Shown here in pieces: positions 16,676 through 29,620 of a stretch of DNA of 64,000 nucleotides. Position 1 is the stretch's first letter, and every line of letters starts with the position of its first letter. This stretch comes from Alkalicoccus luteus (GTDB taxonomy: Bacteria > Bacillota > Bacilli > Bacillales > Salisediminibacteriaceae): the NCBI RefSeq assembly GCF_012034335.1, contig NZ_JAATHJ010000003.1, positions 149,572 through 213,571 on the forward strand, given 5' to 3'. The notes beneath the pieces are model-generated. The model made no database searches. It was not told where the DNA came from and saw only the letters and a list, made by a program, of their open reading frames with translations. Position numbers and translations under genes: made by a program.

Positions 16676-18397
16676 ATGAAAGTCGAAACGAAAGCAGATG
16701 CACGACCGGCAGTTAAAACCGGTGCCGACGTTCTCATAGAGTCACTGGTGAATCAGGAAGTCGACACGATCTTCGGCTATCCGGGCGGTGCAGTACTCCC
16801 TATTTACGATGCCTTGTACCGTTCAGACGCAGAGTTTCAGCATATCCTCACCCGGCACGAGCAAGGCGCCATTCATGCTGCGGAAGGTTACGCTCGAGTC
16901 ACTCGCCGGCCGGGTGTTGTACTCGCAACATCAGGTCCTGGCGCTACGAACCTTGTAACCGGAATTGCCGATGCGATGATGGACTCTCTTCCATTAGTCG
17001 TTCTGACCGGGCAGGTTGCGACGACAGTAACCGGAACTGACGCCTTTCAGGAAGCAGATATCATGGGCATCACGACACCGATTACGAAACACAACTATCA
17101 AGTCCAGTCGGCTTACGAGATCCCAAGAATCATTAAAGAAGCGTTTCACATTGCTTCAACCGGCAGACCGGGTCCGGTCGTCGTGGATATTCCGAAAGAC
17201 ATCTCGGCTAACCCTTGTTTTGACACAGATGAAGCACCATTTCATCTGCCGGGTTACCAGCCGACGATTAATCCGAATCCGCTGCAGATTAAAAAGCTGT
17301 GCGATGCTGTACAAAAAGCGAAAAAGCCTTTAATCCTGACCGGAGCCGGTGTCCTGCACGGTGGAGGATCTGATGTACTGCAGGATATTGCGGAAGCCTT
17401 TCAAATTCCGGTCACCTCTACCCTGCTAGGTCTCGGTGCATTCCCTGGCGATCATGAACTTTTTCTTGGTATGGCCGGCATGCACGGCACATATACATCT
17501 AATATGGCCATCACGGAATGTGACCTTCTCATTAATGTCGGTGCCCGCTTCGATGACAGGCTGACCGGAAATCTCGAGCATTTTGCAAAAAATGCCGTCG
17601 TCGCTCATATCGACATCGATCCGGCTGAAATCGGCAAAAATGTTCATACGCACATTCCGATTGTGTCTGACGCTGGTGCTGCTCTTAAAGAATGGAAGCG
17701 TCAAATGAAAGAGGGTCCTGATGCACACGAGTCTTGGCTTGCCGAACTTCACGAAAGCATAAAGGAGAATCCGCTCTGGTTCAACAATCCGCCGGAAGGC
17801 ATGGTTGCTCAATGGGCTGTTAAACATATTTACGAAGCAACCGACGGCGATGCGATCGTCACGACGGATGTCGGTCAGCACCAAATGTGGGCGGCTCAGT
17901 ATTTTCAATTTAAACGCCCTGACCGCTGGGTAACATCAGGCGGACTCGGTACGATGGGTTTTGGCTTTCCGGCTGCGATCGGCTGTCAGCTTGCCAAACC
18001 CGATGAGAAAGTAATTGCGCTAGTCGGCGACGGCGGATTTCAGATGACACTTCAGGAACTAAGCGTACTGCAGGAGCGAAACCTGCCGGTAAAAATAGTG
18101 ATTCTGAACAATCAGGCGCTTGGCATGGTCCGTCAGTGGCAGGAGGAATTTTATGAAGAGCGCTATTCCGAATCACTCGTCGCCTGCCAGCCGGATTTTG
18201 TTAAGCTCGCGGAAGCTTACAGCATCCGGGGCGTCAAATTAGAAACACGGGAAGAATTTGAATCGAGCATCAAAGGTCTTTTAGAGAGCGATGAGCCGGT
18301 GCTGATCGACGCCCGGGTGATCCAGCAGGAGAACGTCTTCCCTATGGTGCCGCCAGGCAGAGGAATCAATGACATGGTAGGAGTGAAACCGAGATGA
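16676..18397 (+). CDS. ilvB: Acetolactate synthase, large (catalytic) subunit
   Basis: This TPP and FAD-dependent enzyme condenses two pyruvates to acetolactate, or pyruvate and 2-ketobutyrate to acetohydroxybutyrate. The ATG at 16676 follows GGGAGG; the longer open frame runs back through the T-box and is not coding. The 573 residues include the catalytic Glu in '[17 protein letters not shown]', the FAD domain 'GARFDDR', and the TPP motif '[14 protein letters not shown]...NN' near residues 450-480. Length is normal. Its stop overlaps the ilvN start by four bases. Confidence 0.96.
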   Translation: MKVETKADARPAVKTGADVLIESLVNQEVDTIFGYPGGAVLPIYDALYRSDAEFQHILTRHEQGAIHAAEGYARVTRRPGVVLATSGPGATNLVTGIADAMMDSLPLVVLTGQVATTVTGTDAFQEADIMGITTPITKHNYQVQSAYEIPRIIKEAFHIASTGRPGPVVVDIPKDISANPCFDTDEAPFHLPGYQPTINPNPLQIKKLCDAVQKAKKPLILTGAGVLHGGGSDVLQDIAEAFQIPVTSTLLGLGAFPGDHELFLGMAGMHGTYTSNMAITECDLLINVGARFDDRLTGNLEHFAKNAVVAHIDIDPAEIGKNVHTHIPIVSDAGAALKEWKRQMKEGPDAHESWLAELHESIKENPLWFNNPPEGMVAQWAVKHIYEATDGDAIVTTDVGQHQMWAAQYFQFKRPDRWVTSGGLGTMGFGFPAAIGCQLAKPDEKVIALVGDGGFQMTLQELSVLQERNLPVKIVILNNQALGMVRQWQEEFYEERYSESLVACQPDFVKLAEAYSIRGVKLETREEFESSIKGLLESDEPVLIDARVIQQENVFPMVPPGRGINDMVGVKPR

Positions 18398-18915
18398 AAC
18401 GAATCGTAACGCTAGTCGTTCAAAACCGAAGCGGCGTTCTGAACCGGGTCACCGGCCTCATGCACAAACGGCAGTTTAATATCGAGAGTATATCTGTCGG
18501 CCGGACGGAGCAGGACGGCATCTCGAAAATGACATTTGTTGTGGATGTGGAAGATCATCGCAAGCTGGAACAGCTGACAAAACAGCTTCATAAACAAATT
18601 GATGTATTAAAAGTTACGGATCTATCTGAAAAAGCGATCGTAGCAAGAGAACTGGCAATGATTAAAATCGTGAGCAATGCGTCTGTCAGAAGTGAAGTGC
18701 AAAGTATTATCGAGCCTTTCCGGGCTGATGTCATTGACATCAGCAGAGACAGTCTGTCGGTGCAGGTTACCGGTAAACCGGAAAAGATCGAAGCACTGAT
18801 CGATCTGCTGAGGCCATACGGGATTAAAGATATCGCACGTACTGGTCTCACAGCTTTCTCCCGCGGCCAGCAGCCGCAGGCGTCAGAGCTGACGCAGTTT
18901 TCACTTTTAAAATAA
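18394..18915 (+). CDS. ilvN: Acetolactate synthase, small (regulatory) subunit
   Basis: The 173-residue protein has an N-terminal ACT domain ('[28 protein letters not shown]', residues 9-36) and the conserved C-terminal regulatory domain. It binds valine for feedback inhibition and raises the activity of IlvB. The start overlaps the ilvB stop in ATGA, which implies translational coupling and one-to-one production of the subunits. Confidence 0.95.
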   Translation: MKRIVTLVVQNRSGVLNRVTGLMHKRQFNIESISVGRTEQDGISKMTFVVDVEDHRKLEQLTKQLHKQIDVLKVTDLSEKAIVARELAMIKIVSNASVRSEVQSIIEPFRADVIDISRDSLSVQVTGKPEKIEALIDLLRPYGIKDIARTGLTAFSRGQQPQASELTQFSLLK

Positions 18916-18937
18916 TTTAACTTTATGGAGAGGATGA

Positions 18938-21506
<2,569 letters not shown>

Positions 21507-21550
21507 GCCCCCTCTTCCCCGCTGCCTGCTTACTAAATAAGGAGGAATTC

Positions 21551-22660
21551 ATGATGAAAAAGCATATCGTTGTACTGCCTGGTGACGGGATCGGTACAGA
21601 AGTCAGTGAGGCAGCGAAGAAAGTGCTGGAAGCAGCAGCCGAAGAATTTGACCACACGTTCACGTTTGAAGAGCAAGCTATCGGAGGTACAGCCATTGAC
21701 CGTTACGGTTCCCCGCTTCCGGATGAAACGGTAGCTGCCTGCAAGAATGCAGATGCCGTCCTTCTCGGAGCAGTAGGCGGACCTAAATGGGATCAGAACC
21801 CCTCCCATCTGCGGCCGGAGAAAGGCCTGCTGGGAATTCGAAAGGAATTGAACCTTTTTGCAAACCTGAGACCTGTTCAAGGCTTTTCCAATTTACTGCA
21901 CGCTTCTCCTCTTAAACGGGAAGTTGTCGAGAACAGCGATCTGCTGATCGTCAGAGAGCTGACGGGCGGCCTGTACTTCGGCACACCCAGCGAACGCAGG
22001 GATGGCGGCAACTCCGTCGTCGATACGCTTGCTTACAGCAGGCATGAGATCGAACGAATTGTTAAGCGGGCGTTCGAAGCTGCCTCTGTCCGACGCAAGC
22101 ATGTGACATCCGTTGATAAAGCTAACGTATTGGAATCCAGTAAACTGTGGCGTGAAATTGTCGAAGAAGTCAGCAAAGACTATCCGGAAGTAACTGTTGA
22201 GCATATGCTTGTAGATGCTGCTGCTATGAAGCTGATCACGAGCCCTTCCCAGTTTGACGTGATCGTAACGGAAAACATGTTTGGAGACATCCTTTCTGAT
22301 GAAGCTTCAGTTCTGACAGGATCGTTGGGCATGCTTCCTTCCGCCAGTTTGAACGACAGCGGATTCGGTCTTTATGAACCGGTACACGGATCCGCGCCGG
22401 ATATCGCCGGAGAAGGCAAAGCAAATCCACTCGCTGCTATTTTGTCCGCTGCCATGATGCTGAAGCACTCATTTGGCATGAATGAAGAAGCTCAGCGAAT
22501 CGAGTCAGCAGTCTCAGAAGCACTGGAGCAAGGCTACCATACCGCTGATCTGGATCTGCCCGGCGGCCAGCAAGTGAACACAGAGCGGATGACCGAAACG
22601 GTGATCGATCTGTTGAAAGCTAATACGACAACGAGCAGCATCATGAGCTGCTACATTTAA
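21551..22660 (+). CDS. leuB: 3-isopropylmalate dehydrogenase
   Basis: The 369-residue NAD+-dependent decarboxylating dehydrogenase shows '[10 protein letters not shown]' at the N-terminus, '[10 protein letters not shown]' (about 136-145) and '[22 protein letters not shown]' (about 237-258), all hallmark motifs. The AAGGAGG site lies 6 bases before an ATGATG start; either ATG is possible. The short serine/threonine-rich C-terminal tail ([11 protein letters not shown]) is unremarkable. Confidence 0.96.
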   Translation: MMKKHIVVLPGDGIGTEVSEAAKKVLEAAAEEFDHTFTFEEQAIGGTAIDRYGSPLPDETVAACKNADAVLLGAVGGPKWDQNPSHLRPEKGLLGIRKELNLFANLRPVQGFSNLLHASPLKREVVENSDLLIVRELTGGLYFGTPSERRDGGNSVVDTLAYSRHEIERIVKRAFEAASVRRKHVTSVDKANVLESSKLWREIVEEVSKDYPEVTVEHMLVDAAAMKLITSPSQFDVIVTENMFGDILSDEASVLTGSLGMLPSASLNDSGFGLYEPVHGSAPDIAGEGKANPLAAILSAAMMLKHSFGMNEEAQRIESAVSEALEQGYHTADLDLPGGQQVNTERMTETVIDLLKANTTTSSIMSCYI

Positions 22661-22685
22661 TTATATTCAGGAAGGTGAAGAGAAA

Positions 22686-24098
22686 ATGCAGCCAAAAACG
22701 ATTGTAGAGAAAATATGGGAGAAACATGTGATTCATCAGGAGACCGACAAGCCCGATCTTCTGTATATTGATCTTCATCTGGTGCATGAAGTAACTTCAC
22801 CGCAGGCCTTTGAAGGGCTGCGAATGAAAAACAGACGTGTCCGCCGGCCAGACAAAACATTTGCGACGATGGATCATAACGTTCCGACAATCGCGAGACA
22901 CTTTATCAGCGACCCTGTATCCAGAAAACAGATGGAAACGTTATATGATAACTGCCAGGAATTTGGTGTGGAACTTGCTGACATCAATCATCCGGATCAA
23001 GGTATTGTGCACGTGATTGGTCCGGAGCTTGGCCTGACGCAGCCAGGGAAAACGATCGTCTGCGGCGACAGCCACACGTCCACTCACGGTGCATTTGGAG
23101 CACTTGCTTTCGGGATAGGAACGAGTGAAGTGGAACATGTTCTTGCGACTCAGTCCATCTGGCAGGCAAAACCAAAGACGATGAATGTCAAAGTAAACGG
23201 CAGGCTCTCCCCTTCCGTTACCGCAAAGGACTTAATTCTCGCTATTATCGGCAAGTTTGGAGTCCGGTTCGGAACCGGCCATGTTATCGAATATACCGGT
23301 GAAGCCGTTCGCGCACTTTCTATGGAAGAACGGATGACAATCTGCAACATGTCCATTGAAGCTGGTGCCCGAGCAGGCCTGATCAGTCCTGACGATACGA
23401 CAGTAGACTACCTGCGCGGCAGACGTAATGTACCAGAAGGAGATGCATTTGAAGAGGCTGCAGCTGAATGGAAAGCGCTGGCCACTGACGAAGGTGCTTC
23501 CTACGATGCAGTCGTTGAAATTAACGCAGATGAAGTAGAGCCTCAGGTAACATGGGGAATTAACCCTGGTATGTGTCTTCCGGTCAGCGGATCTGTGCCA
23601 CACCCTGAAGCAGCGGAAAGCCCAGCTGATCGCGAAGAAATTGAACGTGCCTTAACCTATATGGGTCTGGAGGCAGGCCAGCCTATATCTTCTGTACCGA
23701 TCCAGCACGTGTTTATCGGCTCCTGCACGAACTCCCGCCTCAGCGACCTGCGACGTGCCTCTGAAGTGATTCAAGGACGTAAAGTTCATCCGGACGTCCG
23801 GGCACTGGTTGTACCTGGCTCACAGACTGTGAAGCAGGCTGCTGAAGCAGAAGGCATTGACAAAGTGTTTATCGAAGCCGGCTTCGAGTGGCGGGAAGCA
23901 GGCTGCAGCATGTGCCTTGCCATGAACGATGATGTCGTCCCGTCTGGTGAGCGATGCGCCTCCACCTCCAATCGCAACTTTGAAGGGCGTCAGGGCAATG
24001 GCGCACGAACACATCTGGTAGCACCGGAAATGGCTGCTGCTGCTGCAATTGAAGGCAGATTTGTTGATGTACGCAGCTATTTTACTAGCCCGGTATAA
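22686..24098 (+). CDS. leuC: 3-isopropylmalate dehydratase, large subunit
   Basis: This 470-residue aconitase-family subunit binds a 4Fe-4S cluster. The cluster cysteines are visible in '[13 protein letters not shown]' and '[11 protein letters not shown]', and the substrate-binding '[25 protein letters not shown]' region is intact. It works with LeuD, whose gene follows after 23 bases. AGGAAGGTGAAG upstream is the ribosome binding site. Confidence 0.96.
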   Translation: MQPKTIVEKIWEKHVIHQETDKPDLLYIDLHLVHEVTSPQAFEGLRMKNRRVRRPDKTFATMDHNVPTIARHFISDPVSRKQMETLYDNCQEFGVELADINHPDQGIVHVIGPELGLTQPGKTIVCGDSHTSTHGAFGALAFGIGTSEVEHVLATQSIWQAKPKTMNVKVNGRLSPSVTAKDLILAIIGKFGVRFGTGHVIEYTGEAVRALSMEERMTICNMSIEAGARAGLISPDDTTVDYLRGRRNVPEGDAFEEAAAEWKALATDEGASYDAVVEINADEVEPQVTWGINPGMCLPVSGSVPHPEAAESPADREEIERALTYMGLEAGQPISSVPIQHVFIGSCTNSRLSDLRRASEVIQGRKVHPDVRALVVPGSQTVKQAAEAEGIDKVFIEAGFEWREAGCSMCLAMNDDVVPSGERCASTSNRNFEGRQGNGARTHLVAPEMAAAAAIEGRFVDVRSYFTSPV

Positions 24099-24121
24099 CG
24101 GGACGTTAAAGGAGTGTCACG

Positions 24122-24706
24122 ATGGAACCAATAAGAAAGCATGAGGGTGTCGTTTACCCGCTTAACCGCTCCAATATCGACACCGATCAGATTATTCCAA
24201 AACAGTTTTTAAAACGGATTGAACGGCAGGGATTTGGCCAGTTTCTTTTCTACAACTGGCGCTTCGATGACGATGATCAGCCTCGCATGGACTTTTCCTT
24301 AAACCAGGACCGGTTTAAAGATGCTACCATCCTCGTAGCAGGAGAAAACTTCGGGTGCGGCTCTTCCAGAGAACATGCTCCCTGGGCGCTTCAGGACTAC
24401 GGATTCATTGTCATCATAGCTCCAAGCTTTGCTGATATTTTCTACAGCAACTGCTCTAAAAATGGCATTTTACCCATCCAGCTGACAGAAGCTGAAGTCC
24501 AGCAACTGATTCAGAAGGCTGAAACTCCCGGGTACAGCCTGACCGCTGATTTGGAAAACCAGAAAGTGACAGACTCAGAAGGGTTTGAAGCTTCGTTCAC
24601 CATTACTCCTTATATGCGGGAAATGCTGTTGAACGGCTGGGATGAAATTTCCGTAACCCTTACGCTTGAGGATAAAATATCAACCTATGAAGCATCACGA
24701 GGCTGA
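24122..24706 (+). CDS. leuD: 3-isopropylmalate dehydratase, small subunit
   Basis: The 194-residue swivel domain carries the conserved 'NIDTDQIIPKQFL' and 'GCGSSREHAPWAL' motifs. It completes the isomerase with LeuC and is the last gene of the operon, ending 22 bases before a strong terminator. No ilvD or ilvA lies in this operon or elsewhere in the window. Confidence 0.96.
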   Translation: MEPIRKHEGVVYPLNRSNIDTDQIIPKQFLKRIERQGFGQFLFYNWRFDDDDQPRMDFSLNQDRFKDATILVAGENFGCGSSREHAPWALQDYGFIVIIAPSFADIFYSNCSKNGILPIQLTEAEVQQLIQKAETPGYSLTADLENQKVTDSEGFEASFTITPYMREMLLNGWDEISVTLTLEDKISTYEASRG

Positions 24707-24728
24707 ATCGTGTATAAAAGCTGCTGAA

Positions 24729-24766
24729 GAGGTGTTCCGCATTAGCGGAGCACCTCTTTTTCATGC
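24729..24766 (+). terminator. Terminator of the ilv-leu operon
   Basis: A 12-bp stem GAGGTGTTCCGC / GCGGAGCACCTC with a four-base loop is followed by TTTTT. Confidence 0.9.
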
Positions 24767-24856
24767 ACATGTTACTGATTTTAAGATGCATAACTTACGT
24801 ATCTGCGTTATAATGAAGTGTTGGATTTACGCTCGTAGAAAGAAGGGAACAAAACC

Positions 24857-26389
24857 ATGACAGCTTCACGAAAAACGTTTGCAATTATTTCTCACCCGGA
24901 TGCTGGTAAAACGACGCTGACCGAAAAAGTTCTGCTTTTGGGCGGCGGCATACGCAGCGCTGGTACTGTAAAAGGAAAGAAAACCGGAAAATACGCTACT
25001 TCTGACTGGATGGAGATCGAAAAACAGCGTGGAATCTCCGTTACCTCCAGCGTCATGCAGCTCGATTATGAAGGGACACAAATAAATATTCTTGATACAC
25101 CAGGTCACCAGGACTTCAGTGAGGATACGTACAGAACACTTACTGCAGTAGACACCGCTGTAATGGTAATTGACAGCGTGAAAGGAATTGAAGCTCAGAC
25201 ACTGAAGCTTTTTAAGGTATGCCGTATGAGAGGCATCCCGATTTTAACGTTTATCAATAAGCTCGACCGCGAAGGAAAAGAGCCCCTCGATCTGCTTGAA
25301 GAAATCGAAGAAACGCTGGATATGGAGACGTATCCGATGAATTGGCCAATTGGTACCGGAAAACGCCTGAAGGGTATTTACAGTTTATCCGCTGACAACG
25401 TCGAAGTATTTGATGAAAACGAGCGGCGAATTTTACCGCTTTCAGAGGCTGACATGCTCGAGGACTATGAAAAAGAGACGCTGGAGGAGGAAACGATGCT
25501 GCTCCAGGAGGCTGGCAACGCTTTTTCTGCTGAAAAGGTCAAACGCGGTGAAATGACGCCTGTCTTTTTCGGCTCAGCCCTTGCCAACTTTGGCGTTCAG
25601 TCGTTTCTGGATCACTTTGTGGAGCTTGCTGCAGACCCACAGCCGCGTAAAGCTGAGGGAGAGTTTATTCAGCCTGATTCAGAACAATTTTCCGGATTTA
25701 TCTTTAAAATCCAGGCTAACATGAATCCGAACCACCGCGATCGTATTGCTTTTTTACGCGTATGCTCCGGCTCGTTTGAACGCGGAATGGAAGTTAAACT
25801 GTCACGCTCCAACAAAAAAATGAAGCTGAATCAGTCTCACTCCTTTTTTGCTTCAGACCGGGAGACCGTTGACAAAGCGATGCCGGGTGACATTGTCGGC
25901 CTTTATGACTCCGGTAATTTCCAGGTTGGTGACACGCTTTGCACCGGGCAGTCCCTTCAGTATGAAGAAATGCCGCAGTTTCCGCCTGAAAAATTCGCAA
26001 AAGTAACTGCCAAAAATGCACTTAAGCACAAGCAGTATCATAAAGGCATGGAACAGCTCGTACAGGAAGGTACAATTCAGCTCTATAAAACGCCTTACTT
26101 CGAAGACTATATTATCGGAGCTGTCGGAGAACTGCAGTTCCAGGTGTTTGAATACCGTATGAAAAACGAATACAACGTCGACATCGAATTTCATCACATG
26201 ACACATGAACTGGCCCGCTGGGTCGTTAAAGGAGAAATTGGTGACAACATGACAGACAGCCGTAAAATGCTCGTCGAGGATCAGCAGAAACGTCCGGTTC
26301 TTCTGTTTGAGAACGACTTTGCTCTGCGCTGGTTTCAGGACAAACACCCTGACGTCACGCTTGCAACAGGCTGGGAAGTTATGGAATAG
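24857..26389 (+). CDS. prfC: Peptide chain release factor 3 (RF-3)
   Basis: This 510-residue translational GTPase recycles RF1/RF2 from the ribosome after peptide release. GTPase motifs are intact: '[13 protein letters not shown]' (G1), the switch region '[12 protein letters not shown]', 'DTPGHQDF' (G3) and 'NKLDREGK' (G4). The C-terminal '[15 protein letters not shown]' domain distinguishes it from EF-G. It is slightly shorter than the E. coli protein, mainly at the C-terminus. It is monocistronic, with a TATAAT-like -10 box at 24809-24814 and a terminator after the gene. Confidence 0.95.
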   Translation: MTASRKTFAIISHPDAGKTTLTEKVLLLGGGIRSAGTVKGKKTGKYATSDWMEIEKQRGISVTSSVMQLDYEGTQINILDTPGHQDFSEDTYRTLTAVDTAVMVIDSVKGIEAQTLKLFKVCRMRGIPILTFINKLDREGKEPLDLLEEIEETLDMETYPMNWPIGTGKRLKGIYSLSADNVEVFDENERRILPLSEADMLEDYEKETLEEETMLLQEAGNAFSAEKVKRGEMTPVFFGSALANFGVQSFLDHFVELAADPQPRKAEGEFIQPDSEQFSGFIFKIQANMNPNHRDRIAFLRVCSGSFERGMEVKLSRSNKKMKLNQSHSFFASDRETVDKAMPGDIVGLYDSGNFQVGDTLCTGQSLQYEEMPQFPPEKFAKVTAKNALKHKQYHKGMEQLVQEGTIQLYKTPYFEDYIIGAVGELQFQVFEYRMKNEYNVDIEFHHMTHELARWVVKGEIGDNMTDSRKMLVEDQQKRPVLLFENDFALRWFQDKHPDVTLATGWEVME

Positions 26390-26436
26390 GCGTCACAAGC
26401 CTCTTCCAGGCTGGTTCGAAGTAAGATCCTTTTTGC

Positions 26437-26468
26437 TACAAGCTCCGCTGTGCGGGGCTTGTTTTTTG
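26437..26468 (+). terminator. Terminator of prfC
   Basis: The stem CAAGCTCCGC / GCGGGGCTTG with a three-base loop is followed by TTTTTT. Confidence 0.85.
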
Positions 26469-26519
26469 CTTGTACTTCCCCTTTTTTATTGATTTTGAAA
26501 ACAAAAAAACAACCCGCAT

Positions 26520-26672
26520 CTATTTGGATACAGGCTGAGCACGTTGAATCGTATACTTTTTCTTTCCGACACCGCTGCAATCTTTGCACGTCACAATTCT
26601 CGTCACCAGCCAGAGCTTCTGCTTCGTTTGCCCCTTTCCCTTACATTCCCGGCAAATATACATAATTGCCAC
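26520..26672 (-). CDS. 50-residue two-CxxCxGxG zinc-finger protein
   Basis: A GTG start 6 bases after GAGGAGGG opens a 50-residue protein with 'CRECKGKG' (residues 7-14) and 'CKDCSGVG' (29-36). These are DnaJ-type cysteine repeats that should bind one zinc ion, separated by 14 residues. It resembles the anti-TRAP (RtpA) and DnaJ zinc-finger folds in layout, but the sequence is not close enough to name it. It lies on the strand opposite prfC in an otherwise empty 470-bp gap, and no other gene is coupled to it. Confidence 0.62.
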   Translation of the reverse strand: MAIMYICRECKGKGQTKQKLWLVTRIVTCKDCSGVGKKKYTIQRAQPVSK

Positions 26673-26864
26673 CTGTATCCCTCCTCTGCTTACCATTCAT
26701 TGTACGATATTTATCTGAATATTTCTACAAATCAGCCTGAGTTTTTCCGTCGATTATCTGACAATTTAGCTAGCACTGCTATTCTCGTTTTGGTATCCAA
26801 TTGAAGGGAATAGAAAATTATAGAGGATTTTACAACAAAAAATTCAAGGAGAGAAGTAACTAAT

Positions 26865-27557
26865 GTGCAGGACGTTTATGAACAATTTAAAGAAGTAATC
26901 ATGGCCATCCTTCCTCTCGCTGCCGTTATTATTATTTTGCAATTTACGATAATCGGGCTTCCTCCCGAATTGTTTTTCAGATTCATTGCCGGAGTCGTCA
27001 TGGTCGGGCTTGGCTTGTTTCTTTTTCTAGTGGGCGTACATATCGGACTGCTGCCTATTGGTGAAATGATCGGGTCGGCCCTGCCAAAAACGAATAAGAT
27101 CTGGCTGATTCTCCTTACCGGATTTGTTCTCGGTGTCGTGGTAACCATTGCAGAACCGGATGTGAGAGTTCTTTCCTCACAGGTTGACGATGTTTCAGGA
27201 GGAGAGATTGCCAATTTAACGCTCGTTTATTCCGTAGCATTAGGGATCGGATTTTTCGTTATGATGGCCATGGCGAGAACCGTATTTAACATTCCGTTAA
27301 AATATCTACTCGTAGGCGGCTATACAGCAGTTGGTATTTTAGCTCTTTTTACTCCCCCTTCTTTCCTGCCGATTTCTTTTGATGCCGGCGGAGTTACAAC
27401 CGGACCAATGACTGTGCCGTTTATTCTGGCGCTAGGTGTTGGAGTTGCATCCGTTCTTCGCGGAAAATCCTCATCGAGTGAAGGCTTTGGTCTTGTTGCT
27501 CTCGCCTCCATCGGGCCTATTTTAGCCGTGATGATTTTGGGGGTGATTTACGGATGA
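26865..27557 (+). CDS. DUF1538 membrane protein, subunit 1
   Basis: The 230-residue protein has about six to seven hydrophobic helices and the DUF1538 signature 'VVVTIAEPDVRVLSSQV' (residues 85-101) plus 'ISFDAGGVTTGPMTVPFILALGVG' (168-191). The GTG start at 26865 sits 12-13 bases after AAGGAG, a long spacing. Its stop overlaps the next DUF1538 gene in ATGA. Two DUF1538 halves plus a PII-like protein suggest a regulated membrane transport complex; the substrate is unknown. Confidence 0.82.
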   Translation: MQDVYEQFKEVIMAILPLAAVIIILQFTIIGLPPELFFRFIAGVVMVGLGLFLFLVGVHIGLLPIGEMIGSALPKTNKIWLILLTGFVLGVVVTIAEPDVRVLSSQVDDVSGGEIANLTLVYSVALGIGFFVMMAMARTVFNIPLKYLLVGGYTAVGILALFTPPSFLPISFDAGGVTTGPMTVPFILALGVGVASVLRGKSSSSEGFGLVALASIGPILAVMILGVIYG

Positions 27558-28285
27558 TCGGTATTTTATTTGAGGACATTGGCCACGTTATTTATGAAGT
27601 CGCTTTTGCCGTCATTCCACTGCTCATCTTTTTTATTGTTTTTCAGTTCTTCTTTTTGAAGCTTGATAAAAAACGAATTCGGGATATATTAGTCGGGCTT
27701 GTGTTAACATTTGTCGAACTTGTCCTTTTTCTTCAAGGAGTGGAAGTTGGATTTTTCCCAGCGGGTGAAGCTATCGGAGAAATTTTAGGCGAGCGGGAGA
27801 ATACACTGTTCTTACTACCTGCTTTAGGCTTTTTATTTGGTCTTGTAGCAACATTTGCAGAACCGGCTATCCGTATTTTAAACTATGAAGTGGAAAAAGT
27901 AACAGCAGGCTCGATTTCAAAAAATGTAATGCTCATTACGCTATCAATCGGGGTCGGTGTCTCAATCGCTCTCGCTATGTTTCGTATTGTTATCGGTTTT
28001 CCGCTCTGGTATTTGATTCTTCCAGGGTATCTGCTTGCTTTTGCACTCGTCTTCATATCCAGCGACCGCTTTATTTCGATCGCTTTTGATGCTGGCGGTG
28101 TGGCAACCGGCCCGATGACTGTGACATTTATTATGGCGATTGCAGTTGGAGTTGCAAGCGTCACAGAAGGCCGTGATCCGCTGATGGACGGCTTTGGAAT
28201 GATTGCGCTTGTCGCCTTAACACCTATTTTGGCAGTGCTTATCCTCGGACTGCTGTTTAAATGGAAGGAGAATAGCAGCTCATGA
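27554..28285 (+). CDS. DUF1538 membrane protein, subunit 2
   Basis: This 243-residue protein is a paralogue of the previous one. It repeats 'LVATFAEPAIRILNYEVEKVTAGSI' and 'IAFDAGGVATGPMTVTFIMAIAVGVASV' at matching positions, with six to seven membrane helices. The pair probably forms a heterodimer, since other bacteria fuse the two DUF1538 halves in one chain. It overlaps both neighbours by four bases, so all three genes are translationally coupled. Confidence 0.82.
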   Translation: MIGILFEDIGHVIYEVAFAVIPLLIFFIVFQFFFLKLDKKRIRDILVGLVLTFVELVLFLQGVEVGFFPAGEAIGEILGERENTLFLLPALGFLFGLVATFAEPAIRILNYEVEKVTAGSISKNVMLITLSIGVGVSIALAMFRIVIGFPLWYLILPGYLLAFALVFISSDRFISIAFDAGGVATGPMTVTFIMAIAVGVASVTEGRDPLMDGFGMIALVALTPILAVLILGLLFKWKENSSS

Positions 28286-28989
28286 ATACGATGCGCAAAG
28301 ATCATAAACTACTCGTCACAATCGTAAAGCGCGGAAAAGCGTCACGTGTAACAAAAGCAGCAAAATCAGCCGGAGCTGAAGGCGGCACTACTCTGCTCGG
28401 TGAAGGAGTCGGCATTCATGAAAAAAGACACTTTTTTGGACTCGACGCACTGCATGAAAAAGAAATTGTGCTTACACTTATCCCGGAGGATATTCTCGCA
28501 GACGTCGTACATGCAATTACCACCAATGCGAAGCTGAATGAGCCGGGACATGGGGTCGGATTTCTGCTTGACGTCAGGCGAACGCTAGGCATTGCTCATC
28601 TTGGTTATGAGGATGAAGAAAAGGAGCTGGACGATATGACAGACAACATAAAGCATAGAGGGTTTAATCTGATCATTACGATTGTCAATAAAGGGGAAGC
28701 TGGGAAAGTTATTGATGCCTCTAATCGCGGCGGAGCAGAAGGAGGAACGGTTATGAGCGGCAGAGGAAGCGGAATTCATGAAAAAGCGAAGCTTTTCTCA
28801 CTGCAGATTGAACCGGAAAAGGATGTCGTTTTGACCCTTATAAAAAGGGATAAGACAAAACAAGTCTTGAATGCGATAGATGAAGATGTACACATCAACG
28901 AACCTGGACGCGGCATCGCCTTCGTTCTCCCGGTTGAAGAAACGGTTGGGATTCATCATCTTATGGAGCATGAAGCTGGAAATGAATAA
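28282..28989 (+). CDS. Tandem PII-like signalling protein of the DUF1538 system
   Basis: The 235-residue protein consists of two PII-like ferredoxin-fold repeats (about residues 8-108 and 125-228). Each repeat carries the same pattern: 'LLVTIVKRGKASRV..AAKSAGAEGGTTLLGEG' and 'LIITIVNKGEAGKVIDASNRGGAEGGTVMSGRG', followed by 'GIHEK' and 'LNEPGHGVGFLLDV' / 'INEPGRGIAFVLPV'. PII-like proteins bind nucleotides or small anions and gate membrane transporters. The ATGA overlap with the second DUF1538 gene argues that this is a dedicated regulatory subunit. Canonical T-loop modification residues are not evident. Confidence 0.82.
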   Translation: MNTMRKDHKLLVTIVKRGKASRVTKAAKSAGAEGGTTLLGEGVGIHEKRHFFGLDALHEKEIVLTLIPEDILADVVHAITTNAKLNEPGHGVGFLLDVRRTLGIAHLGYEDEEKELDDMTDNIKHRGFNLIITIVNKGEAGKVIDASNRGGAEGGTVMSGRGSGIHEKAKLFSLQIEPEKDVVLTLIKRDKTKQVLNAIDEDVHINEPGRGIAFVLPVEETVGIHHLMEHEAGNE

Positions 28990-29043
28990 TGCTTCGCCTG
29001 CCATTTCCCTGAGTTCTCAGCTCATTTTGTCATTTAACCAATT

Positions 29044-29082
29044 AAAAAAGCATGTTTCCATTTTCGGAAACATGCTTTTTTA
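29044..29082 (+). terminator. Terminator of the DUF1538-PII operon
   Basis: The perfect stem AAAAAAGCATGTTTCC / GGAAACATGCTTTTTT with a six-base loop can work on both strands, serving the convergent Spo0E-like gene as well. Confidence 0.9.
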
Positions 29083-29097
29083 AAGAAAGAACCTGCT

Positions 29098-29295
29098 TCA
29101 CTGGACTGAAAATCGCCGGCGTCCGAGCGAAAGGCAGTCACTCATTCGGCTGCATTTGTTGTTCAGCATACGATCCAGTTCCTGGCTCCGTTTCACAGCT
29201 TCTACAGAAGAAAACCCGTACTGCATTGCAGCCCGAATCATTTCCTCACGTTTCTGCTCCAATTCATCTTGTGTGGGAAAGCGTCTCTGTCCCAT
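29098..29295 (-). CDS. Spo0E-like aspartyl-phosphate phosphatase
   Basis: The ATG at 29295 has AAAGGTG about 8 bases upstream; an ATG eight codons earlier has no binding site. The 65-residue, all-helical protein shows the Spo0E signature 'KREEMIRAAMQYGFSSVEAVKRSQELDRMLN', with the SQELD motif needed for dephosphorylating Spo0A~P. This supports a spore-forming host. It could alternatively act on another response regulator. Confidence 0.8.
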   Translation of the reverse strand: MGQRRFPTQDELEQKREEMIRAAMQYGFSSVEAVKRSQELDRMLNNKCSRMSDCLSLGRRRFSVQ

Positions 29296-29620
29296 AATTT
29301 CTTCACCTTTTTCAACCATTATCGTTGTTTATGAATTCCAGCTGACTGCTATTCTACCATATTCTAGCGGGTCACGCAGGCTCATCAATCGTTCTGAACA
29401 AATTTACAAATTCCAGGACAAAAGAGATATGTGCTGCACTATTCTCTATAACATTTTTCCTGGACAGCGACTGACAGAGTTGTAGAGATCAAATCATTTT
29501 GTGCCATTTTCCCTAAAAGTACCTCTTCATTTATTGTGCTTATGAGGTTCACTGCAAAGAGGACACCGGTATAAGACCCGGTGTCCTCTTTGTAAACGAA
29601 TAGGCAGCGAATAGTTAAAT
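29296..29620. other. 325-bp intergenic region between Spo0E-like gene and pgcA
   Basis: This stretch holds the presumed promoter of the Spo0E-like gene and the pgcA terminator at 29555-29592. No coding sequence or known RNA is recognised. TCCAGG (29412) and CCTGGA (29459) are spaced 40 bp apart, but the material between does not fold obviously. Confidence 0.4.
29555..29592 (-). terminator. Terminator downstream of pgcA
   Basis: The long stem AAAGAGGACACCGG / CCGGTGTCCTCTTT lies 30 bases beyond the pgcA stop on the reverse strand; the symmetric A/T ends permit action in both directions. Confidence 0.85.

Noticed and set aside
24781..24814. Full SigA promoter for prfC
   Set aside because: TATAAT at 24809-24814 is clear but no -35 box at 16-18 bp spacing is recognisable, so only the -10 box is mentioned.
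26863..26898. 11-codon ATG frame overlapping the start of the first DUF1538 gene
   Set aside because: It shares the same binding site region, but nothing in its sequence (no codon runs or hairpin) suggests a regulatory leader peptide.
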